A stretch of 64,000 nucleotides of DNA from Terriglobia bacterium (GTDB lineage: Bacteria > Acidobacteriota > Terriglobia > Terriglobales > SCQP01): positions 124,001-188,000 of the forward strand of contig JAJPKR010000014.1 of the NCBI GenBank assembly GCA_021323595.1, given 5' to 3'. Within the stretch, counting starts at the first letter, position 1. Every line of letters starts with the position of its first letter. The translations under genes were made by a program, and so were the position numbers. Below are positions 45,436 through 53,500 of this stretch, one piece after another. The notes beneath the pieces are model-generated. The model was not told the origin of the DNA. It saw only the letters and a program-made list of their open reading frames with translations, and searched no databases.

Positions 45436-46110
45436 CTAGCCGCGCGCCCATTGGAGCCATTGCAGGCCGTGCCAGATCGCGGCCGCGCCCAGCGCCAGCA
45501 TCAGCACGCCCGAGCAAGCGAACAGCCGCTCGCGCAGCTGCGGCGTAAACCGGGCGGCGCCGAGGGCGACGAGGAGCAAGGCGGGAATGGCGCCGGCGCC
45601 GAAGCTCGCCATCACCGCCGCGCCGCGCCAGGGGGAAGCGGTGGCGGCGGCACGGATCAGCATGGTGTAGATCAAGCCGCAGGGCAGCAAACCCAGCAGC
45701 GCTCCGTAGGGCGCGGCGATCCAGGCGCGGGGCAAGCGCAGCACGCGGCGCAGCCCGGCATGCAGCCAGCGCATCGGCACCAGCGCCGTCGCGCGCAGCG
45801 GATTCCAGCGCAACAGCCCCAAGATCGCCAGTCCCAGCGCGCCCAGCGCTGCGCCCGCGACCAGCAGCAGCAGGGCCTGGCCGCGCCCCGCGCGCCAAAA
45901 GAACGCGCTCAGAGAGCCGAGCGCGCCGGTCAGCGCGCCCAAACAGGCATAGCTCGCCACCCGGCCGGCGTGAAACCAAAGCTGCGGGCGCCAGGGGCGC
46001 CGGCGCGCGCCGGCCGTCGCGCCGCTCAACAGCATCACGAAGCCGCCGCACATGCCCACACAATGCATGCTCAGCAAAATGCCCGCGCCGAAGAGGGATA
46101 AATAGAGCAC
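45436..46110 (-). CDS. SafE/TauE-like (cytochrome c biogenesis DsbD-type transmembrane) protein
   Basis: About 224 residues with six hydrophobic segments. The signature SMHCVGMCGGFVML near the N-terminus and LLGLLPCGLIYTML in the middle mark the SafE_2 family, often linked to copper or cytochrome oxidase assembly. The start is uncertain: GTG at 46110 gives the normal family length, while the frame stays open 270 bp further upstream through a region without similarity. No oxidase genes are near. Confidence 0.78.
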   Translation of the reverse strand: MLYLSLFGAGILLSMHCVGMCGGFVMLLSGATAGARRRPWRPQLWFHAGRVASYACLGALTGALGSLSAFFWRAGRGQALLLLVAGAALGALGLAILGLLRWNPLRATALVPMRWLHAGLRRVLRLPRAWIAAPYGALLGLLPCGLIYTMLIRAAATASPWRGAAVMASFGAGAIPALLLVALGAARFTPQLRERLFACSGVLMLALGAAAIWHGLQWLQWARG

Positions 46111-46512
46111 TCCTTGGGTGAGTAGCTCAAAGCCGGCCGCGGGATGGCCGGCGCCTGGGGAGAAGCGCGCGAAAAGCGACGGAAGGCTGGGCCGGCAGAC
46201 CGCGGACGGACGGCGGCGGGCGTTGCGCACCGGCCGAGGGCGGCGAAATGCCCCATGGCTCGCGGCAATGGGGCCTGCGCCGGGGCCGGATCGCCGGACG
46301 GCGGATGGACCTCGGCTGACGGAGGGAGAGCGGCGCCAGCGGATCACGAAGGCAACGGGCCTGACCGAGCGTCCGGCACCGCGCAAGGCAACGGCAAGCG
46401 CATCCCTTGGGCCGGATCGGCGCGATCATTCCCGCTGCCGCCGGAGGAAGGCTGTTAGAATGGATGTGCATCATGCCGCGATGCATCCAGCTTCGCGAAC
46501 TGTTTTTATTAC
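46111..46512. other. 402-bp divergent intergenic region
   Basis: No gene supported. The right end carries the predicted clc promoter and dyad (46456-46489). The upstream open frame of the SafE-like gene crosses it but looks non-coding. Confidence 0.5.
46456..46489 (+). promoter_or_regulatory. -10 element and overlapping dyad upstream of the CLC gene
   Basis: TAGAAT at 46456-46461 is followed at once by an inverted repeat: TGGAT..GCAT pairing with ATGC-ATCCA (46461-46489, 2-nt bulge, 9-nt loop). The predicted start, near 46468, lies in the dyad, so a repressor site or 5' hairpin is possible. Confidence 0.35.
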
Positions 46513-48366
46513 ATGACCCAACACGCCCACGCCCCTCGCCGCGATCCGGCCCGCCTGAATGACCGCTTGTTCTTCCTCTCGGTACTCGGGATCGGCGTCG
46601 GCATCTGCGGCGGCTTGATCGCCGAAGGGCTGCTCAAGGCGATCTGGTTCATCACCGACTTCCTCTTTTTCGGCAAAATCAGCTCGCAGTACCTGCATCC
46701 CAACGAAGCGGTGATTCATTGGTGGACGGCGCTGCTGCCCGCCGCCGGCGGGCTTCTGGTCGGCCTGATGATTCACTACTTTTCGCCCGAAATTAAGGGC
46801 GACGGCATTCCCGAAGCGATGTCGGTCGTGCTGACCAACCGCAGCCAGGTGAAGCCGCGGGTGGGGTTCTTCAAGCCGCTGAGCGCGGCCATCACCGTGG
46901 GCACGGGCGGCCCGTTCGGGGCCGAGGGCCCAATCATTCAGACCGGCGCGGCGGTGGGCTCGATCATCAGCCAATTTATTCCCGCCTCCGCCTCCGAGCG
47001 GCGGACGCTGCTGGCCTGCGGGGCCGCCGCCGGCCTGGCGGGCGTGTTCAAGACGCCGTTTGCCGGCGTGCTGATGGCGGTCGAATTGCTGGTGTTCGAG
47101 TTCCGCGCGCGCTCGTTCATCCCCATCGCGCTGGCTTCGACGGCCGGCACGCTGGTGGCCATCGCGTTTCGGGGAGCGCAGCCGATTTTCCCCTTGCCGG
47201 CGGGCACGCAGTACCACCTTCACGCCGCCGAACTGCCGTTTTTCATCCTGCTCGGCGTCGGCACCGCGGCGCTGGCGCTGCTGATGACGCGCACGCTGTA
47301 CTTCTTCGAGGACTATTTCGAATCGCTCAAAGTCTGGTTCCCCATCGTGCCGGCGGTGGGCGGCTTGGTTGTCGGCATCATCGGCTACTTCTATCCGCAA
47401 GTCTTCGGCATGGGCTACAACGTCATCGCCGACTTGCTCAACGGCCAGCACTCGCTCGGCCTCTACACCGGCGTGGGCGTGGCCAAGCTGGCGGCATTCG
47501 GCGTGGCGCTGGGTTCGGGCGCGTCCGGCGGGACTTTTGCGCCGGCGCTGATGATCGGCGGCAGCCTGGGGGCGGCGTTCGGCTCGCTGGTGCATTTGAT
47601 CCTGCCCACCGCCTCGGCGGTGGCGATCTACGGGATGATTTCGACGGGGGCGCTTTTCGGCGGGATTTATCGCGCCACGCCCACGGCGATCCTCTTCATG
47701 CTGGAGGTCACCGGCGCGTACAACGCCTTCTTCCCGCTGTTTCTGGTCTGCATCATCAGCGATCTGGCGATTCACTACTTCATGGATACGACCATCAACA
47801 CCGAGCGCCTGGTGCGGCGGGGGATTCCCGTACCGGATGCGTATGTGGCGGATCCGATGAAGCTCTTGCGCGCGCGCGACGTGATGAATCCGGCGGTCGA
47901 GAGCATCCCCGCCACGCGCCGCGTGCGGGAATTCCTCGCCACGGCCGCGCACCATGATGCCACCCCCGTGGTGGACGAGCAGAATCACGTGCTCGGCCTC
48001 GTTCACCGCGCGGACCTCATCAACGCGGATCCCGAAGCCACGGCGATCTCGCTGGCGCACCGCGATTTCATTCCGGCGTACTCGGACGAACTCGTGCTCG
48101 ATGTCGCCTTGCGCCTGCTCGACGCGGGGCAGCACGCCAGCCCGGTCCTCGACCGCGACACCGGCGCCATCAGCGGCATGCTCACGGCCTACGACCTGCT
48201 CAAGGCCAAGCAATGGGAGCGCCTGCACGAGGTGCGCGAGCCGGGCACGCTGCGCCTCTTCGACCTGGCCCACTGGCGCTCGCGCTCGCCGGCGCGCACC
48301 GGCACGATCGAAGAAGATATGGCCAAGGGCGAAGCGGTGGCCTCCTCCGAGCAGCCTCGGAGCTAG
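46513..48366 (+). CDS. CLC-type chloride channel/transporter with C-terminal CBS pair
   Basis: A 617-residue membrane protein. CLC filter motifs: GDGIPEAM (GSGIP position), GPFGAEGPIIQTGAAVGS with the gating Glu of GxEGP retained, and GGTFAPALMIGG; GGIYRATPTAILFMLEVTGAYN near the end of the membrane part. Residues about 450-590 form two CBS domains (RDVMNPAVESIPATRRVREFL; VLDVALRLLDAGQHASPVLD), which bind adenosyl nucleotides in other members. Presence of the gating Glu suggests a Cl-/H+ exchanger rather than an open channel (inference). Confidence 0.94.
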   Translation: MTQHAHAPRRDPARLNDRLFFLSVLGIGVGICGGLIAEGLLKAIWFITDFLFFGKISSQYLHPNEAVIHWWTALLPAAGGLLVGLMIHYFSPEIKGDGIPEAMSVVLTNRSQVKPRVGFFKPLSAAITVGTGGPFGAEGPIIQTGAAVGSIISQFIPASASERRTLLACGAAAGLAGVFKTPFAGVLMAVELLVFEFRARSFIPIALASTAGTLVAIAFRGAQPIFPLPAGTQYHLHAAELPFFILLGVGTAALALLMTRTLYFFEDYFESLKVWFPIVPAVGGLVVGIIGYFYPQVFGMGYNVIADLLNGQHSLGLYTGVGVAKLAAFGVALGSGASGGTFAPALMIGGSLGAAFGSLVHLILPTASAVAIYGMISTGALFGGIYRATPTAILFMLEVTGAYNAFFPLFLVCIISDLAIHYFMDTTINTERLVRRGIPVPDAYVADPMKLLRARDVMNPAVESIPATRRVREFLATAAHHDATPVVDEQNHVLGLVHRADLINADPEATAISLAHRDFIPAYSDELVLDVALRLLDAGQHASPVLDRDTGAISGMLTAYDLLKAKQWERLHEVREPGTLRLFDLAHWRSRSPARTGTIEEDMAKGEAVASSEQPRS

Positions 48367-48384
48367 CGGCCTCTCCCCAAGCCT

Positions 48385-48404
48385 GGCAGGCAGGAATGCC
48401 TGCC
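48385..48404. repeat. REP-like hairpin, copy 2
   Basis: Identical stem to 36189-36208 (GGCAGGCA / TGCCTGCC around GGAA), followed by CCCACCG. More degenerate GGCAG- and GCCCGCC-containing sequence follows to about 48470. Confidence 0.75.
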
Positions 48405-48504
48405 CCACCGGGGCCCAAGCCGGCAGCAAAAATGCCCGCCTTACCCGGCCAAACTGGCAGGCGGGGATGGCGGCGCGGCGGACGCCAAGCGCGAGCAGCT
48501 AAGC

Positions 48505-48510
48505 TACAAT
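48505..48510 (+). promoter_or_regulatory. -10 hexamer TACAAT for a leaderless response-regulator mRNA
   Basis: TACAAT overlaps the in-frame ATG at 48509, so that codon could not be in the message if this is the promoter. The GTG at 48518 is 7 nt downstream, at the expected +1. Confidence 0.45.
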
Positions 48511-48517
48511 GGCGCCC

Positions 48518-49198
48518 GTGCGCATTCTCGTCGCCGAAGACGACCGAGCCCTCGCCGACTTCGTCCGCAAAGGCCTGGAGGCCGAGCAGTACACGGTGGA
48601 CTGCGCCGACGACGGTATCACCGCCGGCACGATGGCGCACGACCAGGACTACGACCTGCTGATCCTGGACCTGAACCTGCCGGGCACGAGCGGCGTCGAG
48701 GTGCTGGCCGGCCTGCGCGCGGAAAAGCCCACCGTTCCGGTGCTGGTGCTGACGGCCCGCAGCGGCATCGAAGACCGCGTGCGCGTGCTCGATCTCGGCG
48801 CCGACGATTATCTGACCAAGCCCTTTTCCTTCTCCGAACTGACCGCGCGGGTGCGGGCGCTGCTACGGCGCAGCCATCAGTCCACGGATTCGCTGCTGCG
48901 CATCGAGGATTTGGAATTGAACCGCGTCGCCCGCAAGGTGACGCGCGGCGGCGACAGCGTCGAGCTGACACCGAAGGAGTTCGCGCTGCTGGAGTTCCTG
49001 ATGCTCAACGCGCCGCGCCACGTTTCCCGCACCATGATCATGGAGCACGTCTGGAACACCAGCTTCGACACCCAGACGAACGTCGTGGACGTGTACATCA
49101 ATTACTTGCGCAAGAAGGTGGACGGCGGCCGGCCGGTGAAATTGATCCACACCATTCGCGGCGTGGGCTATTGCATCGGCAAGAAAGAGGACGTGTGA
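48518..49198 (+). CDS. OmpR/PhoB-family response regulator
   Basis: About 226 residues. Receiver domain (VRILVAEDDRALADF; phosphoacceptor D51 in LLILDLNLPG; switch Lys in DDYLTKPFS) and C-terminal winged-helix DNA-binding domain (LTPKEFALLEFLMLN; VVDVYINYLRKKVD; IHTIRGVGYCIG). The GTG at 48518 gives the canonical receiver N-terminus and fits the predicted transcript start; the alternative is ATG 48509. The stop overlaps the next gene (GTGA), so the kinase-like protein is coupled. Confidence 0.93.
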   Translation: MRILVAEDDRALADFVRKGLEAEQYTVDCADDGITAGTMAHDQDYDLLILDLNLPGTSGVEVLAGLRAEKPTVPVLVLTARSGIEDRVRVLDLGADDYLTKPFSFSELTARVRALLRRSHQSTDSLLRIEDLELNRVARKVTRGGDSVELTPKEFALLEFLMLNAPRHVSRTMIMEHVWNTSFDTQTNVVDVYINYLRKKVDGGRPVKLIHTIRGVGYCIGKKEDV

Positions 49199-49929
49199 GC
49201 GCTTTCGGGGGCGGCGGCGGAGCCGGGGGCGGAGCGGCGCCGGCCGCGGCCGGCGCCGCCGCGCCGGCGGCGGGAGGGACGACGGAGCTGATCGCCGCCG
49301 CCCTGCACCGCATGAGCCAGCCGCTTTCGGTGCTGCTGGGAACGCTGGAACTGGCGCTGCGCGGGGAAAAGAGCGCCGCCGAGTATCGAGCGAGCCTGGA
49401 AGCGGCGCTGCGCGAGACGGACCGCCTGCGCGCGCTGGCGGAGGCGCTGCGGGAGCTGGCCGCGCCGCCGCCGGTGCCCGCGCCCACGCCCGCCGAAGCC
49501 CGCGACGCGCTCGCGGCAGTGCTCGAAGACCTGGCGCCGCAAGCCGCCGGGCGCGGCGTCCGGCTGGAGGCGGCGCCGGAGCTGGCCGCGCCGCCCGCCG
49601 CCGCGGCGGCAGCGCACCTGGCCCCGCTGTGCGCGGCTTTGGCGGCGCTGGCGAACGCCGCGCTGGCGCGAGCGCAAAACGCGTTGACGCTGCGGCTGAG
49701 CGCCGGCGGCGGCGCGGCGACGGTCGAAATCGAAGACGATGGCGCGGCGCTCACGGCCGCGGAATGGCGCCGCCGCTTCGATCCCTTCGCCGCCAATGCC
49801 GACATTCGCCACGCGCTGGCGCTGGCGCTCGCTCGCGCCGGACTGGAAGCCGGCGGCGCTTGGTTCACCGCCGGCGGCGGCGAGAGCGGCAACCTGCTCC
49901 GCATCGTCTTCCCGAGCGCGAGCGAATAG
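49195..49929 (+). CDS. Degenerate soluble histidine-kinase-like protein
   Basis: A 244-residue protein starting with GTG inside the response-regulator stop. The first 30 residues are Gly/Ala low complexity. A HisKA-like helix with H38 (LHRMSQPLSVLLGTLELAL) and a second helix follow. The ATPase part is reduced: an N-box-like LANAALARAQNAL and DDGAAL are visible, but no normal G boxes. There is no membrane helix or sensor domain. It may be a weak kinase, a phosphotransfer protein or a phosphatase for the coupled regulator. Confidence 0.7.
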   Translation: MSAFGGGGGAGGGAAPAAAGAAAPAAGGTTELIAAALHRMSQPLSVLLGTLELALRGEKSAAEYRASLEAALRETDRLRALAEALRELAAPPPVPAPTPAEARDALAAVLEDLAPQAAGRGVRLEAAPELAAPPAAAAAAHLAPLCAALAALANAALARAQNALTLRLSAGGGAATVEIEDDGAALTAAEWRRRFDPFAANADIRHALALALARAGLEAGGAWFTAGGGESGNLLRIVFPSASE

Positions 49930-49981
49930 CCATCCCGGGTCACGGTGCATCCGCCGGGCGCGTCCGTCCCTCCAATGGGCT

Positions 49982-50158
49982 ATGGCCTTTCTTTGGGTCT
50001 TCGTTGTCCTATTTATCTTGTGGATCATCGGTCTGGCGGTGCACTGGGCCGCGGTGGCGGTTTGGATCCTCTTCGTCCTTTGGATCATCTTTCTGATCGT
50101 TTTCTTCGCCAAGGGACGAGGGCATCGGCCGACACCGCCGCATCCGACGCGTCCCTGA
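49982..50158 (+). CDS. Small hydrophobic membrane protein (DUF5670-like)
   Basis: 58 residues with two hydrophobic stretches (WVFVVLFILWIIGLAV and VWILFVLWIIFLIVFFA) and a basic, Pro-rich tail. It resembles the small DUF5670/Lmo0937-type membrane proteins in layout. The hydrophobic core is well formed but homology is not certain. It lies 52 bp after the kinase-like gene. Confidence 0.45.
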   Translation: MAFLWVFVVLFILWIIGLAVHWAAVAVWILFVLWIIFLIVFFAKGRGHRPTPPHPTRP

Positions 50159-50498
50159 CCGAGCCGGCTTAGGCCGCGCGGCGCACTCGCGCGCGCGGCG
50201 GCGGCGCCGGGCCGACCGTGCTGGCCGCGGCAGCGCGAGCACGGCGGCACCGGCCGAGATGGCGCAAACCCACGATGCCGCGGCCGAGCAGTTCCTCCCA
50301 AGGAGGAACCGAGCCAAGCCCGGCACCTTAGAGCTGGCGCAGGCGCTCGAGAACGGCACGCTCTCTTGCCAAGGAACGATCTCACCGGCCGCGCGCTGAT
50401 TGCGCCGCGCGCCACCACGCCCTGCGCGACGACCTCGCGACCGCAGGCTTTCTGGCCGCCGGACCGGTGCTTCGCGGCCGCAAGCGCCGCGCGCCGCC
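50159..50498. other. 340-bp gap, nothing recognised
   Basis: No gene, RNA or clear promoter can be supported. Open frames on both strands lack family features. Confidence 0.5.
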
Positions 50499-50960
50499 CT
50501 AGCTTCGCACCGGGATCGTGAACTGCTTGCCCTTTTCGGCCACCTGAAAGATGAGCAGCTTGGCCGGCCGCGTCGCGCTCAGGTTGCGCATCATGCGGTG
50601 AACGTGCATGGCGGGTTCGTAGAAATAGTCGCCGGCGCGATAGGTCCGCGGCGGATTCGGATCGACTTGATTCTCGATCTCGCCTTCCAAAATGTAGGCG
50701 AAGACCGGGCCGATATGCTCGTGCGGCCGCGAACTCGCTCCCGGCGCCATCGTCAGCGTGATCACGCTCACTTCGGGGTTGGGAATCGCGCCGAGCGGCT
50801 CCTGCATGAGCGTCCGAATGCCGGCGCCGCGGCGCGGGGCGGCTCTTTGCCCGCCCGCCGCCGAAGGTGCCAGCGCCCCGGCCGCGACCGCCGCCGGACC
50901 GCTCGCGAAGAGCGCCGCCACCGCCGCCGCCAGCCCGCCATTCATTTCCCGCCGTGTCAT
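50499..50960 (-). CDS. Exported cupin-domain protein
   Basis: A 153-residue protein with an N-terminal Tat-like signal (MTRREMNGGLAAAVAALFA) and one cupin barrel. Metal-binding box 1 is PHEHIGPVFAYILEGEIE and box 2 is HVHRMMRN. Function unknown; small exported cupins often bind a metal and a sugar or phenolic ligand. Start ATG 50960; the longer frame upstream has no cupin similarity. Confidence 0.82.
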   Translation of the reverse strand: MTRREMNGGLAAAVAALFASGPAAVAAGALAPSAAGGQRAAPRRGAGIRTLMQEPLGAIPNPEVSVITLTMAPGASSRPHEHIGPVFAYILEGEIENQVDPNPPRTYRAGDYFYEPAMHVHRMMRNLSATRPAKLLIFQVAEKGKQFTIPVRS

Positions 50961-51028
50961 TCGCCATGCTCCTTTCCGGCTACGCCATCCGCTTGCCGCC
51001 CTGCTCCGGCCGGCATTCTCGCGCCCGG

Positions 51029-52087
51029 TCAACGGCTGCGCCGCGGCGCATACAACTCCGTGCGCGGATGAAACTCCGACCAGGCGAACCAAAACTCCGG
51101 CTCCAAGATCACGCGCCGGAGATGCATGCCCTTGAGCCTGCCCGCGAGGCACGCGCCATAGGCGTCCCAGGTCGAGCGAGTCTCCAGGTCCATCAATCGG
51201 TCCGCCGCCGCATCCGCGGCGCGGAAGCGCAAGCGCTTGCCGCGCGCCTCGGCGACGAAGGCGGTGGTCGTGTCCGAAGCCGGCTGGTGCACGATGACCA
51301 GCGGTTCGCCGCCCACGCGATCGTTGACCACGCGCGCCGCATCGAGCGCGGCCACGGAATATGCCTTCGCCTCGCCCGCGATTTCCAGCCCCACGATCGT
51401 GTCGCGCGGCCGCAGGCGGTCGTCATGGCCGAAGGCGCCCCGCGGCGCCGGCCCCGCTCGTCCGACGATGCCTTGCCGCAGGAGGGCGTTCATCGCCGCC
51501 AGCCGCGCCGCGTAGCCCGGCAGCGGCTTGAGCACCAGCGTCGCAGGATGCAGCTTGCGCCACTCGCCCCACGTGGTCAGCAGGAAGGGATAGATCGTCA
51601 GGTGCGCGCCCTTGAGCGGTCCCGCGATCGCCGCCGCGCTCGACTGCTGCCAGCGGCTGCCCGTCTCGCGATCGCGGAACACTTCATTGCCGCCGATGAT
51701 GCCAACGGTGTCGAAGCGCAGCTCGTGACCTTTGGCCGCGGCCCTGAACACGAGGGCCGTATTGCAATACGATCACCAGGTGACGGCGATCGGTCCATCG
51801 GGCATGCGGTCCTGCACCACGCCGTGCTGCGCCAAGATCGCCGCCGGATAAGCCTTCGCGACCCCGTCCGCGTTTACCCCGATCAGCAGGTCGCCGGGGT
51901 GGAGAAACGCCGCTTGCGCGGCGGGGAGAAACTGCGGATGGTCGATCGTGGTGTAGGGCAGCGCGGGCCGGCGCTGGGATTGGGCGCGCGCCGCGCTCGC
52001 CGCCACCACCACCGCTGCGGCAAGCGCCATCGCGGCCATCGTTTTCGCCGCCGCGATCTTGGCCGCCATTTTGGGCCGATCCGTCAT
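51029..52087 (-). CDS. DUF3179 protein read through an in-frame TGA: candidate selenoprotein (UxxC)
   Basis: A 352-residue exported protein if TGA at 51773-51775 is read as residue 105. Signal peptide runs to about residue 36 (MALAAAVVVAASAARA). DUF3179 core: GDLLIGVNADGVAKAYP, then VTW-U105-S-Y-C108-NTALVF, WQQSSAAAIAGPLKGA, GLEIAGEAKAYSV, VNDRVGGEPLVIVHQP, STWDAYGACLAGRLKG. The same frame continues on both sides and there is no other lesion. DUF3179 proteins normally have Cys at this spot (VTYCPLC-like), so TGA makes UxxC. A SECIS-like hairpin follows. Alternative: a nonsense pseudogene with a 104-residue product ending at 51773. It lies 54 bp after lpxB and has a possible own -10 (TATCGT) 19 nt before the ATG. 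Confidence 0.75.
51739..51759 (-). promoter_or_regulatory. Bacterial SECIS-like hairpin
   Basis: Read on the minus strand, 13 nt after the TGA: stem CGGCCCT / AGGGCCG (7 perfect pairs) around the 7-nt loop CGTGTTC. The loop begins 20 nt after the TGA and its second base is G, followed by U. This fits the known general rules for bacterial SECIS elements (G in the first two loop bases; loop about 16-37 nt from the UGA). Confidence 0.65.
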
Positions 52088-52141
52088 CCGTCGCCGTCCC
52101 CCACTTACGATACCTCCAAAGTCCCGGGCAGATGGCGTGCG

Positions 52142-53287
52142 CTAGGCGCTCCCGGCCGCCAGTTCCTTTTCGACGACGTCGGCGGCGCGGGCGATGGCGC
52201 CGGGCGCGCCGAGGCGGGCGCGGACCTCTTCCAACCCGCGGCGCATCTCCGCGCGCGCCGCTTCGTCGTCCATCAGCTTCAGCGCCCAATCCACCAGCGC
52301 TTGCGGCGTCAGCTCGTCTTGAATCAGTTCCGGCGCCAGGCGCCGGCCGGCGATCAAATTCACCATGGCGAAGTGCGGAGTTTGCACCCAGCGGCGGCCC
52401 AGACGGTAGCTCCAAGGGGAGAGGCGGTAGATGACGACCATGGGGGTGCCCAGGAGCGCCGTTTCGAGCGTCGCCGTCCCGCTGGCGACGAGGGCGACCC
52501 GCGCGTGGGCGATGGCGTCATAGGTCTCGCCGGCGACCACGCGCACGGCGTCGCGCAGGTCCGGGGGTACGGCCGCCGCGAGCGCTGCGCGGCCGAGCGT
52601 GCTCGCCGCGGGGAGCACGAAGCGGGCGCCGCGCAAATCGCGCAGCCGCCGCGCCGCCTCCCACAGCACCGGCAGGTGGAACGCCACTTCGCGGCGGCGG
52701 CTGCCCGGCAGCAGCGCCACCAGCGGTTCCGCGCCGAAGCCATGCCGCCGCCGGAAGTCGGCCGCGCTCAGGCTGGGCTGGACCCGCCCGACGAAGGGAT
52801 GCCCGACGTAGGCGACCTCGACGCCGTGCCGCGCGTAGAACTCCGGCTCGAAGGGGAAGATGCAGATCATCCGCCGCACGTCGCGCCGAATCGCTTTGAC
52901 CCGCCCGCCGCGCCACGCCCACAATTGCGGGCTGATGAAGTAAATCACCGGCACGCCCCGCCGCGCCGCCGCGCGCGCCAGCCGCAGATTGAAGTCGGGA
53001 AAATCCACCAAGATCGCCGCCGCCGGGCGCCGAACTTCCAGCGCCCGCCGCAGCCGCCGGTAGCGGCGATAGATGCGCGGCAGGTGCGCGGCCACCTCGA
53101 ACAGGCCCACCACCGCCAGCTCGCGCGCCTCGACCAGCAGCTCGCAGCCGGCCGCGCGCAGCGCCGCGCCGCCGCAGCCGAACCAGCGCCAGTCCGGATG
53201 GCGCCGCCGCAGCTCGGCCACCAACGCGCCGGCGTGCGCGTCGCCCGACGCCTCACCTGCCACAATCATCAGCTCCCGCGAGCCCAC
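52142..53287 (-). CDS. lpxB: Lipid-A-disaccharide synthase
   Basis: A 381-residue peripheral membrane glycosyltransferase (GT19) that joins UDP-diacylglucosamine and lipid X in lipid A synthesis. Motifs: VAGEASGDAHAG, VDFPDFNLRLA, YFISPQLWAWRGGRVKAI, YVGHPFVG, ALLPGSRRREV, ALVASGTATLETALLGTPMV. Length is normal. GTG start with a -10 hexamer 6 nt upstream. It proves an LPS-type outer membrane. Confidence 0.97.
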   Translation of the reverse strand: MGSRELMIVAGEASGDAHAGALVAELRRRHPDWRWFGCGGAALRAAGCELLVEARELAVVGLFEVAAHLPRIYRRYRRLRRALEVRRPAAAILVDFPDFNLRLARAAARRGVPVIYFISPQLWAWRGGRVKAIRRDVRRMICIFPFEPEFYARHGVEVAYVGHPFVGRVQPSLSAADFRRRHGFGAEPLVALLPGSRRREVAFHLPVLWEAARRLRDLRGARFVLPAASTLGRAALAAAVPPDLRDAVRVVAGETYDAIAHARVALVASGTATLETALLGTPMVVIYRLSPWSYRLGRRWVQTPHFAMVNLIAGRRLAPELIQDELTPQALVDWALKLMDDEAARAEMRRGLEEVRARLGAPGAIARAADVVEKELAAGSA

Positions 53288-53293
53288 CGCTGA

Positions 53294-53299
53294 ACGATA
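53294..53299 (-). promoter_or_regulatory. -10 hexamer TATCGT for leaderless lpxB
   Basis: TATCGT on the minus strand, then TCAGCG, then the GTG start of lpxB: predicted +1 at the start codon. Confidence 0.45.
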
Positions 53300-53500
53300 G
53301 CAGGATGGCGGCGCGCGCGGCGGACACGACGCACGGTCGCCTCACAACGCACGGCTCGAGGCTCGGCGCGCGGAGTCATGGCGCGCCACGGCCGGCGCCG
53401 CCCGCGGCCGCCGGCAGCGCCCGGCGCTTGCCGCTTGCCGGCCGCCCCGCAGGGCCTGCGACGGTCGCAAACACGCTAGTATGCCCACAGGGGAATGCCC

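Noticed and set aside
51773-52087. Treating the 104-residue N-terminal DUF3179 frame as a separate short gene
   Set aside because: The frame continues directly after the TGA with the rest of the same domain, and the TGA lies at a Cys position. Read-through or a single nonsense event explains it better than two genes.
50867-53293. 808-codon plus-strand open frame across cupin, DUF3179 and lpxB
   Set aside because: It runs through several opposite-strand genes including lpxB and has no homology-like features.
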